Shown one piece after another: positions 54,904-64,000 of a DNA stretch of 64,000 nucleotides. Every line of letters starts with the position of its first letter. Position 1 is the first letter of the stretch. Source of the DNA: Ephemerocybe angulata. Its lineage: Eukaryota; Basidiomycota; Agaricomycetes; Agaricales; Psathyrellaceae. A program made the position numbers and the translations under genes. The stretch covers positions 1 to 64,000 of the forward strand of contig JAACJK010000068.1 of the NCBI GenBank assembly GCA_013368325.1, written 5' to 3'. Under the pieces are notes generated by a model. The model made no database searches. It worked only from the letters and a program-made list of their open reading frames with translations, and was not told the DNA's origin.

Positions 54904-57645
54904 CTATGAACTCGCACTCGACCCATCAGACAACCCGCTATCATTATCCATAGCGTCGCCTTCCAACCTCAGGTTCTCCACGGATGTATACGGCGTCTTG
55001 TCCTTGATCCATCGGCCCCAAAGAACGTCAACGCGGCAGAGTCCAGACGCAGTTGAAGATGCCAACAGACAGGAGGAGCCTAGTCCGTTCCCATTGTTCC
55101 ACGAAACACGGTGGACGCCCACTTCCCGAGGCCATGCTCCCGTGCCATTCGTCTGCTGCTGAGTCGCTTTCCCAGCCTTTCCAGGTACTGAGCGGCCATC
55201 AGGCACCTCCTATAGAAACGCCAACGGGAGTCAGCACAGTTCATGCAAGGCCGCCGCTCGCACGCACCTGGGGCAAGAAACGATCAAGCATGCGGTATTC
55301 CTTCTCTTTCCGGCTGTAGTCCATTTGATAAATGACATGCACAAAAAATGGCTAGAGAGCCAGGGTCGCTATTAGTGACCGGAGAGAACAATGCGATTTC
55401 AGAATGCTTACAACACTGCCGCCACGACGCGGGGAACGGAGCATGTTGCTCGTGGAGCAGGTACCGTCAGCCGCGGCTACCGCCAGCTGGGGATGGTAGT
55501 CTGAGGCGTCCACACACTGTATACAATGATATTCAGAACACGATAATTTGGACGGCACTTAACCGCGACGCACCCAAACTGGTCCCAGGGGTTCCAATAG
55601 CGTGTGACCCCGCCCAAGCATGCTTGGAGAGGCAGCGTAGGCTTTGATAGTGTTTTCATGATCCATGGTGACAGGGCCCGCAGCGAACGGGGAGAAGGTG
55701 AGTGTACTGATCACGTCTGCATACAAGTCAGAGGTTTGCTCATCAAGGTAGATCTGGTCGCGTACCTCGTGTCCTATTCATAATCGCACCCCTCCCCTCC
55801 CTGACATCCAATAAACATTCCACACCGTCATAGCCACCACTAGCGATAACCGTAGGGTCTTCGTCCAGGCATGCCTCTCCGCAGGCGGAGTATGATGGTG
55901 CTTGTATCCATGCAAGGGCTCGAATTGCCGCCTGATGGACAGTGATGTAGTGCGAAGGGCGCAGGTTTGTGACCGTGGCTGAATCAGGATTGGTGCATGA
56001 ATGCAAAACCCTGGCTAGATCGTAGACCGCGATGATTCCATTGGTGGTGCCAATAGCCACGCGTTCGCTGTTTGCCCAGTCGAACGACCAGCAGGATGTC
56101 TCCGGCAGTTCGATTCTTATTAATGGGTCTGGCAACTTCACCAACAAAGGCTCATCCAATTCCTCCGCGACCAGGTCCTGAGGTTCAGGCACAGCGTATA
56201 CACAGAAAGAACCGTCCTCGAATGTGCCAGCCAGTAATCCCAGTTTCTTGGGCGAGGCTTCGGAGTTGAACTGTATCTGGATCAGATAAGAAGACTGAGC
56301 CCAACGGACCAAAATGCTTACTTCGTCGTGACTGGGCAAGGGGCACCATTTCAGCTCGACGGCAGATCCAGAATCAATGCATAACACCATCTCGCATTTC
56401 ATGCGTCCGGCCGACAAAGATCCATCCTTTGACGAAAGCGACCAGATCTGGATGCAGGCCGTCGATGGCCGCTGCACTTTCACGCCGATCTCAGGTGAAT
56501 GGGAGCTATTGGGGAACGGCGCAACAGCAAGGTATTGTTTATGTGACCTCCCTGTCTCGTGAGTCAAACGACAGCTACGGATGCGATTGAGACATACTCG
56601 GTCGGTCATCAGGATGAATTGGGCACCAGTCGATGGCCCAGACTGGGGCTCCTGCATTAAAGACGTATGCTTTGCTTTCTGGAAGATATTCTGCTGCAAC
56701 GACATTAGGCGAGGTGCCCAAAAAGGTCGGGAATGCTTACACATGGCAAAAGAGTCGAGCATGCTCATTTCGCGACGCGTTTGGGACTTTATCGGTCCAA
56801 ATCGACAGGGAACTGGAGGCGGTGGCTTGAACGTGCCGTCTTCGGTAGTTTCATTAGCTGTCGGAAGGTGGAGAGCCGCTTCGCTAGGTTGATTTAGTAT
56901 GGAGGCGACCCATGTATCGACGGGCATACCTCTTCTCCAAAATCTTCCAACTGGACTTGACTCGAACTTCTGTGTATACCCTTGGTCTCCGCCTGGCTTC
57001 AGTGTCCACATCCTTTCCGCTAGCCTTGGCCTCCTTGAACCATCTACGATCCTCCGCTATCTGCCAGATAGGCCCTGACCCGACATTGAAGCCCCAAGCC
57101 TTGTTGACGCGGTCAGTAACGCGCGGGCCGTGGGTGAACGCGTTGGTGAGGGTTGTTTCGATTGGCCCGAAGAGTGAGGGACGCGAAACGAGCCTTTCCA
57201 CAGATCCAGGCCTTGAGAATAGCGGTGTTGCGCGGTGCCGGTGGTGTACGCTTGGTGTCGGAAGCATGTAGTTCTGTCTTCGCGATGTTCGAGGTAAGCC
57301 AGCACCTGCAAGGATGGACTTTGGGGCCGCCTTTTTCGGAGGGGCCTTCGCCTTCCCTTTTGCACTTGTCGTGCTTGCTGCCGTCGCCCGTTTCTTGGGT
57401 TTTTCTACTACCTCCTCTTCTTCAAAGTTTTCGTCGTCATCTTCCCCAATGGCGTCTTCATCTCCCAGTTCGTCATCTTCTTCCTCTTCTTCCTCCTCGC
57501 CGACCTTGGCTTCTGGCGCGAAGTCGCTCTCGCTGTCACCAGACTCGATGATCATTGACGGTCCGGCTTCTGCATTGTCATCGGGAAAGCCTGCCAGGGC
57601 GGCATAGTTGGGCTGGCTCTTTCGCGGGCGCAGTGCTCGGGGCAT
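54904..57645 (-). CDS. TFIIIC subunit Tfc6/Sfc6 (WD40 type)
   Basis: Nine exons (57645-56930, 56883-56741, 56693-56598, 56551-56322, 56270-55766, 55716-55574, 55516-55412, 55351-55268, 55209-54904) join in phase into 775 aa. The N-terminus is basic then strongly acidic (a run of Glu/Asp near residue 55-85) and Lys/Ala-rich. A WD40-like propeller follows with blocks NAGAPVWAIDWCP, QYLAVAPFP, IQIWSL, SFDWANSERVAIGTTNG, AIRALAWI and VIASGGYDG. This layout matches the Tfc6/Sfc6 (human TFIIIC110) subunit, which with Tfc3 forms the B-box binding module for RNA polymerase III transcription of tRNA genes in the nucleus. Only 202 bases separate its start from the divergent F-box gene. Confidence 0.82.
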
Positions 57646-57847
57646 GTCCACTGGTCGAGCTCGTGCTGTCGTCGTTGACGTGAAGATGAAAGAGGAGAGG
57701 AAAAGAGAGGTAGAGACGATTGGCAAGAGGCCGGTGTTCGGCTGCGACGGGGATCTAATCTAATCTTGTTTTGATGATTCCCACGATTTATCTCTTGCCC
57801 AAGGCGCGACGAGGCAGAGACGAACCCTGTTCCAAACCACCACCATC
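57646..57847. promoter_or_regulatory. Divergent promoter region, Tfc6 and F-box gene
   Basis: The 202-bp gap between two divergent start codons must hold both core promoters. No clear TATA element is seen on either strand. Confidence 0.5.
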
Positions 57848-59534
57848 ATGCACCAATGCTTGTCGATTCCTGAAATTGCTCGCTCAATCTTCGACGTCCT
57901 TCCGGAGAAGGATGTACTCCCGTTAATCCTGTCTTGCCGTTCCTTTCTTGAGCCAGGGCTGGACGCGCACTGGCGTGTGCTCCGTTCTTTCAAGCAAATT
58001 GCGGCTTGCTTTCCGGAGGGCCTTATCAAAGTCAAGGAGGAGATACTTGTTCGTGAAAATTACGAGAATCCGCAGCGAGTGAAATTTTTGGTATGGCCGG
58101 TTCACTTTTTCACGATGTATAACTTCGCTGATGACAAGATGTTAGCAACTGCGTCGTGCCCTCACCGCGACTGACCTCGACAGATATCTGAGTCGATATG
58201 CAAGCCGTATACGCGTATTCAACCTGGAGCTACCTTTCTTCTATAATTCTCGGGACCGGACGACCTTCTCAATCGACCTTTTTCAATCGCTTCAGCTGGT
58301 AACGAAGTGGCAACCAGGCGTCATGTCACCACTGCTGAAAACGTTCCTATGGCCAAACTTCGACAGAGATCCCTATCCCAGCAAAGAAATGCCCTTCTCC
58401 GTATTTTTCTCATCGTGCATCGGTCTCTTCCTGGGCAGGAATGTGGAGACGTTCAAACTCCCGCCAGTTGTCCACAGCTCGCCTGTTGTTCTCACAACCC
58501 TCCAAACTGCATTGGAGAGCATGCCACAGTTGAAGCGGCTGCTCTTCAACCCAGTTCAATCATCCCATCTTGTTGTTCGTTGCATCCGCGCCGCTCCTTG
58601 GATCAACCTCAACCATGCCGAGATTAGCAGCATCACTCTCGATATGCTTCTACTGCTTGGAACTCTTCCTCAACTCGCATATCTCAAATTGGGGATCCAG
58701 TCCGTGGCCACAACCGATTCATCTTCCTCGTCAGACCATATTCAGGATATCTTCCCCGCCCTCAAGACTTTGGACCTTCGCTCACCGAAGCCTGCCAAGT
58801 TCTCCGATGTTCTACGTTTCTTCCACTCCAGTCCGATCCGCTCCCTCACACTGCTATCCGGGAAACCCGCAGCAACGAAGGAAGCAGAAGCGGTCGTTAT
58901 GGGCTTCCAGCAACACCTGAATCATCGTACGCTCCGGGTTCTGAGTTGGACTGAGCATGCCTCAATGTTCAATATGCAAGATACACCAGACCTCAGAGAT
59001 ATCGACGTGCACGATACAATCGACATTTCGGCGCTCTTCGTTTTCGCGTCCCTCCGGTCGTTGATCCTCGATTTGCAGAAACCCGTGAAATTAACTCAAG
59101 CAGAGGTCGCTCAGATCCCCGTTGCATGGCCGGCGATCCGGGTGCTGAAACTTCACAATTCCACCGAGCACCATGTCCCATTAATCGACCACACTCACGT
59201 CCTTTCCATCGTCAGCAAATGCTCCCATCTGGCGAGCCTCGCCGTCCCATTCGACGCCTCCCGCCTTACCGGGGAGGAAACAATTACGGGGTCTCCCTTG
59301 GAATTGGACTGGCTATATGTGGATAACGACTCCTCCATCTACTCTCCCTCACGGGTTCTGGCTTTCCTCAAGACGAACTTTGCACCTTCCATGGCATTAG
59401 CCGGGTCTAAGGACAGACGGTGGGGCATGTTCATGGATTCTGATGATGAAAGCGAGCCAAAACCAGTCACATTCCGCTCGCGTTGGAAAGCGGTTGTGGA
59501 TGGGTGGGAGGAACACCGCGAGGCTCATCGATGA
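57848..59534 (+). CDS. F-box/LRR-like protein, copy 1
   Basis: Exons 57848-58090 and 58146-59534 encode 543 aa. The N-terminus (CLSIPEIARSIFDVLPEKDVLPLILSCRSFLEPGLDAHW) is a short F-box-like motif of the Agaricomycete type. The rest shows irregular leucine-rich strands (for example LAYLKLGI, LKTLDLRSP, IRVLKLHN) expected for an LRR substrate-binding platform. The intron was fixed by comparison with copy 2, where the same block RALTA-DL-RY starts exon 2. It probably acts as an SCF ubiquitin ligase adaptor. The two copies share layout and length with clearly diverged sequence, so the duplication is old. Confidence 0.8.
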
Positions 59535-60105
59535 TCATCAATCCCGTTTGAGTGTATCAACGAGGGTGCCACATCACCACAGTTAACGGAGGTCAGTAGG
59601 TCCAATCCATTGTTGCCAATGCCAGTGTCCTGTGTGTTCAAAATCACTGACCGAAAGGCACAGGTACCAGGATTATACCACTACCCTCCCTGTGCTCGTC
59701 TCGACCTTCCTTTCCTAGTACTCTACTGTAATGGCCAGTATCGATCTACAAAATTTCCTCTTCGTACCGAGCAATGCATCGCCAACCGTCGAAGTCTTTC
59801 AGTCTGCGCTCTTGGACTAATTCTCTGTTGTAACCTCCCGTGAAAATCACAGACCGCCCTGTATCCGCAACTGATTAGATTTTCGATATTGGCGCCTCCA
59901 AGGCCGCACACGCAGAACTCTATCCCTCTCATAATTAACGCGCTGATCACTGCGTCTCGTCTACACTCCCACCGGCTAGACGCGCGCGCGGCGATAAGGC
60001 TTGGCAGGCGCTTAATGGACCGTGAGAGTTTGATTCAGTAGCGATGCTTACGAGCAGCTTCGCTGTTCTCTCAACTGAGCATGACGACCATCTTCCGAGC
60101 TACAA
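59535..60105. other. Intergenic stretch
   Basis: No gene; 3' flank of F-box copy 1. Confidence 0.4.
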
Positions 60106-60243
60106 ATGGCCGCACCATCCCTACCCCAAGAATTATTCGACAAAATCACCGACAGTGTTGCCCGCGGCGAGTACCCCAAATCGCTCGATAATCTATCGTT
60201 AACATCTCGAAGCCACTTCCTCGAAGTGGTTGATGGCGCTTGA
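60106..60243 (+). pseudogene. F-box gene fragment
   Basis: A 45-codon frame from ATG to TGA holds an isolated F-box-like motif (SLPQELFDKITDSV, then LDNLSLTSRSHFLEVV). Complete genes of this class run for hundreds of residues, and the following 750 bases have no continuing frame. It is probably the 5' remnant of a lost F-box gene of a different subfamily from its two neighbours. Confidence 0.55.
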
Positions 60244-60993
60244 GAGCGTTGATGTGTTGGCGACGTCAGGTGGCTGAGAGAGAAGGGCGACGAAGTCCGT
60301 GTTGCAGTGGGGAGTCGACTCGGAGGGGGCTGGTGCTCGGCTGTGACGAGCCGATGCGCGTTGGGAATCGTTGGCTGGCACGATGAGCACATTGACGGGG
60401 CGGCACGGGCGGCGATGAGCAGTGAGTTGTGGGGTGAGTTGGTGGGTGATGAGCGCTCTCCGGGCGGTGCACGGTGGTGGCGTCGATTGTATAGCTATCC
60501 ATTAGCCCGGTTGAGTTGTCCATAAAAAAGACCTTACCATCACGGTATCACGAGCGCTAATGCTGTCGTACTTCCGGCATTGCTACGAGACTGAACTTTT
60601 AAAGCTTGAAAATGACCAGAAAAGTTCTATAGGACGCCGGGGGCGGAGCCACCAATTCCAACTAATTCTCAATTCCTTTTTCCGATGTGTAAAGGATATG
60701 TCGACGGTCCCAGACCCTCAAGAACTCAAGAACACCAGTTGCTGTAGTCGCTGAGTGCCATGGGCGCTAAAAGCCGAGGCTGGACAGTGAAGGGCTCGGC
60801 ATAGCCGCAAGGCATGAGAACGCCATCACTCCTCATCACTCCTGAGTCCCAGGGCTCCGCCGCCGCACTCGGCCGAAACGTCCGGAAGGCGCTCTGCTAG
60901 CTCTGCTCTCCATCCGACTTTCATTGACCAGATTGCCGACTTTCGACTTTACATTCTTCCTCGAGTCCTCCAGTTCTCCCACTGCAACTCAGT
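60244..60993. other. Intergenic stretch
   Basis: No credible gene between the F-box fragment and F-box copy 2. The right end should hold the copy 2 promoter. Confidence 0.4.
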
Positions 60994-62685
60994 ATGCACC
61001 AGGCGCTTCAGATAGCCGAGATCGTGCAATCAGTTTTCGAAGACTTGAGGCAGGAGGATGTCTTGCCAATGGCCATGACATGTCGTACCTTCCTGGAACC
61101 CGGCTTGAATCGACACTGGCGAAAACTTAGCTCTTTAGCTCAAATTCTGGCCTGCCTACCCAATGATGCTTTTCAGTCTATTCTGTCACCACAAGATCCT
61201 TTGGGCAGCACTAAAGTGTACATTGTGGTATGGTTCTCCATTCGCTATTTTCGTTGAATACCCCCCCTCACGTAGCCAAAGACTTTACTTCGTGCACTTA
61301 CAGCGGCAGATCTTGAAAGATACCGATCTCAATATTCACACAGAATACGGATCCTCGACCTGAACAGAAAGGGCCAATCCCTTACGATGTTTTCAGTTGC
61401 CGCTTTTCAGGCTCTTCAACTGGTTACGAACCGGCTGCCTGGGGCTCTGTCACCAAAGCTCAAGCGCTTTGTATGGCCCGCTTGCTCATCGGAGTGGCTC
61501 ATTGGCGAAGACCTCCATTCAGTCTTTCTATCTTCCTGCGTCTCTCTTTTCCTAACAAAATCCGTCGAGTGTTTCGAAATACGTTCATACAGCGACAACG
61601 ACACCCCCGTTGGCATCATGTCCCTCAACCATGCGTTGGAGAACCTGGACCCCTCAATATTGAAGGCCCTCTCTCTCGATGACGACGAGATGCACCCGGT
61701 AGTGCGTAGTTCGATTGAAACAGTGCGCTGGCGCCAACTCGAGCAAGTGGAGATTCATGGGAACGCTGGCGTTCTTCCAATGCTAGGGTGCCTCCCTTCC
61801 CTCTCGAGGCTGAGGCTCTCACTACCCGACGATTCATATGAACTCGAGGAGCAGACCCTGCCTGCCTCCTACGCATCACGGCCAAATTCAAGTTTCTCAG
61901 CAATCCCCCATTCGTCCTTCCCATGCCTCACCAACTTTCACCTAAGCACGTCTGGCAAACCAGCCGGGGTTCTCGACGCGCTACGGTGCTTTCCTCAGGG
62001 GAACGCAATCAAGGAGCTGCAGTTGACCGGCTATGAGTCGTCGTTCCCGACAGCTGGGGCACTCTTTGATACCCTCCGGAGTCACATGAATCCCTCCAAT
62101 CTCCAATCCTTGACCTGGACCGAAAAACCATCATACGGGATGGTAAGGTGGCAGCGGGATCCTTCCCCCTCGGAGTTCGATGCCAATCCTGCAATTGATA
62201 TATCGCCGCTCTTTCCCTTCAAACACCTGAAGAGCCTAGAGATATCTATCGACAAGAACATATGTCTCACACGTGCTGAAGCTTCTCAAATACCCACTTG
62301 TTGGCCGGAAATCAGGGATTTGAAGCTGTGGTGCCACAGTTGGCGGGATGTGGCCGTCATCGACCACACAGACATTCTCTCAATCCTGAGAGGTTGCCCT
62401 GGACTCAAATCCCTGGCACTGCGATTTGATGCCTCGACCATTACTGGGGACGAGCTGGGCCCTACCACCTCTGCGTTTCGTCTCCACTCCCTCCTGCTAG
62501 ACGGCGATATACCCATTTCCTCTCCTTCCCGGGTCTTACAGTTCCTTCAGACTGTTTTTTCGACTCAGCATTTAATTTTGAGTTTTGTAGAAGGCGGCCT
62601 TCAGAATCGGGAAACTTTGTTGTTTCAGCAGCGCTGGAAGCTTGTCGAGGAGCGCTGGATTGACGCATGCGAAGATCGAGTCTAA
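60994..62685 (+). CDS. F-box/LRR-like protein, copy 2
   Basis: Exons 60994-61227 and 61282-62685 encode 545 aa, against 543 for copy 1. The N-terminal F-box-like motif (ALQIAEIVQSVFEDLRQEDVLPMAMTCRTFLEPGL) aligns with copy 1 without gaps. The block SPKLKRFVWP matches SPLLKTFLWP, and both have HTD/HTHVLSI followed by a conserved ALRFDAS/AVPFDAS strand. Leucine-rich strands continue to the end. It is probably another SCF adaptor. The intron donor is GTATGG in both copies, evidence of common descent. Confidence 0.8.
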
Positions 62686-63103
62686 CACCACTTCAATGCC
62701 AGCTCCAGGCTATATTACTCTTTATAGTCTCTATCTCTATGGCTAGTGGACACATGTGCTTTACTGCTTACTGAACTTATACCCACCACAACTGATATAC
62801 ACGTAAATACACTGGTAGATAACTGCTTAACACAAGCCCGGAGGACCTTGAAACCATGCTGCCAGCTTTCAGCGTCCGCGCGCCTTTGGTCACCGCCAAA
62901 TTGGCGCCAAAGGTCGGAGCTTGAATGGCGCGGCATCCACCGAGAACCATGTGATCGCCGTCACAGGCCCAAGCGCGCCGACGCACCCGCGACGAACTTA
63001 ATTGACCCGTTCCTCCTCCTCCCATTGCACCATCTGGCGCCCACACCGTGGCTTTCACTAGATTCAACCTCTAATATACTCTACGGATACCCCATAATCC
63101 AGG
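62686..63103. other. Intergenic stretch
   Basis: No gene. Contains GGCGCCA-type words near 62900-62910 upstream of COA1. Confidence 0.4.
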
Positions 63104-63909
63104 ATGCAAGCATACCGGCTACAGCAGCAAATCCTCTCAAAAACTGTGCTGCGCGGGACAGCCCGACGGTTTTATGCGCAAACATCGAAACCGGCTCCGC
63201 CTCCAACGCTCCCTGAGCCGGAGATGTTCTCAGATACTTCAAGACCACGGCCATACTCGACGAGACCGCAGCGAGACTTGCCCCAGATCAAGGTGCGTCG
63301 CGTGCTACGCGTGGGGTGCAGAAGTGCGGAATGGCTGGCTAACCGGTGACCGGACAGTCGAGTTGGCCGACGGTGTTGGTCTCGTTGATTTTGGCTGGAT
63401 CGGGGTGGGCTATCTTCATGAAGTATGCGACGAACCAGGAGAAGATATCGAGTTCGGTGTTCCGGAGTATCATGAGGTCCTTGAAGGCGGACCCTCAGCT
63501 GCATGAGAAGTTGGGCGATGCGATTCGACCGCAGCCGGAATGGTGGCTGAACGGAGACCCTCGGATTCTTGGACACGTACGTTTTGACGCGCTTCCGGAC
63601 CAGCTCATGCTGACGACCCTATAGATTAGCCAGCTCCAGGGCAACATTGACGTCAGCTTTAGAATCAAGGGGTCGAAAGGTGCGAAGTCTACTGGTGGTC
63701 TTGAGGCCTTGAACTGACACTCGCCAGGTGCTGGAACAATATACTTTACGAGCATCCGGAAGGAGAAAGGCACACCCTATACAGTTTGTGAGTGAAAAAT
63801 TCTTTAGAAACGGTCGAATTCTCACCTCTTGTGTGCAGTGCGGTTCAAAGTCATATGCGACGATGGAACTGTTATCCATATCTCGGACACACTCTCGATA
63901 GAGCACTGA
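63104..63909 (+). CDS. COA1: Cytochrome c oxidase assembly factor Coa1
   Basis: Exons 63104-63292, 63358-63576, 63625-63679, 63728-63787 and 63839-63909 encode 197 aa. The N-terminus is Arg-rich and lacks acidic residues for about 40 residues, as expected for a mitochondrial targeting sequence. One hydrophobic helix follows (about residues 67-83, TVLVSLILAGSGWAIF). The C-terminal domain has the Coa1 blocks QGNIDVSFRIKGSKGAGTIYFTSIRKEKG and RFKVICDDGTVIHI. In yeast Coa1 sits in the inner membrane and links Mss51 to Shy1 during Cox1 assembly. The Coa1 signature at the splice junctions supports the last three small exons. Confidence 0.93.
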
Positions 63910-64000
63910 AAATATCAGTATAATGGCACCACTCTCTCAAAATCTTTGCCCACCCACGTCTTCCCACCACAGAAGATCTCGTCTTGTCTGCTATGACTTT
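63910..64000. other. Right edge, non-coding
   Basis: 3' flank of COA1; nothing further recognised before the window ends. Confidence 0.4.

Overview
This window looks like nuclear DNA of a mushroom-forming basidiomycete (Agaricomycetes). Genes are split by many short introns (mostly 45-75 nt, GTRNGY...YAG). The gene content is typical of that group: a FunK1 kinase, DUF6533 and related seven-helix membrane proteins, DUF4246 proteins and expanded F-box families. A Ty3/gypsy-type retroelement and lineage-restricted unknown genes are also present. All exon coordinates below were worked out by eye from splice signals, reading phase and paralogue or family comparison.

Layout. 1-12.3 kb is dominated by mobile-element DNA. 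Two plus-strand genes (1-1259, frameshifted; 1902-3412, intact, five exons) run head-on into a minus-strand Ty3/gypsy-like element with separate gag (10849-8768), protease (8771-7404) and RT/RNase H/integrase (7383-3658) frames. Both frame junctions carry a perfect -1 slippery heptamer, so the element appears to use a gag-pro-pol double-frameshift layout. No LTR pair could be found inside the window. 12.3-14.4 kb holds a gene with an in-frame 57-bp minisatellite and no visible 5' exon. 14.6-15.7 kb is an F-box-like gene. 16.1-18.1 kb is a satellite array with a strict 238-bp period. 19.7-24.2 kb holds two tandem DUF4246 genes, the first broken by a stop codon. 24.79-25.79 kb is a 1,000-bp non-autonomous DNA transposon with 17-bp terminal inverted repeats and a 7-bp target duplication.

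26-41 kb is a mostly housekeeping block: a seven-helix protein, a Ubp3/USP10-type deubiquitinase, a second seven-helix protein, a Hel2/ZNF598-type RING E3 ligase, a tRNA-Tyr with intron, a DUF6533 seven-helix protein and an Scd6/LSM14 mRNP protein. Ubp3, Hel2 and Scd6 all act on ribosomes or stalled and repressed mRNA in other fungi, so this is a small translation-control neighbourhood. Order alone does not prove joint function.

42-51.3 kb is more lineage-specific: two membrane-anchored unknown proteins, a FunK1 kinase, a 784-aa unknown protein with a central membrane helix and a 281-aa multi-helix protein. 53-64 kb has a 186-aa protein with a CPECG motif, the TFIIIC subunit Tfc6/Sfc6, two tandem F-box/LRR-like paralogues with an F-box fragment between them, and the mitochondrial cytochrome oxidase assembly factor Coa1.
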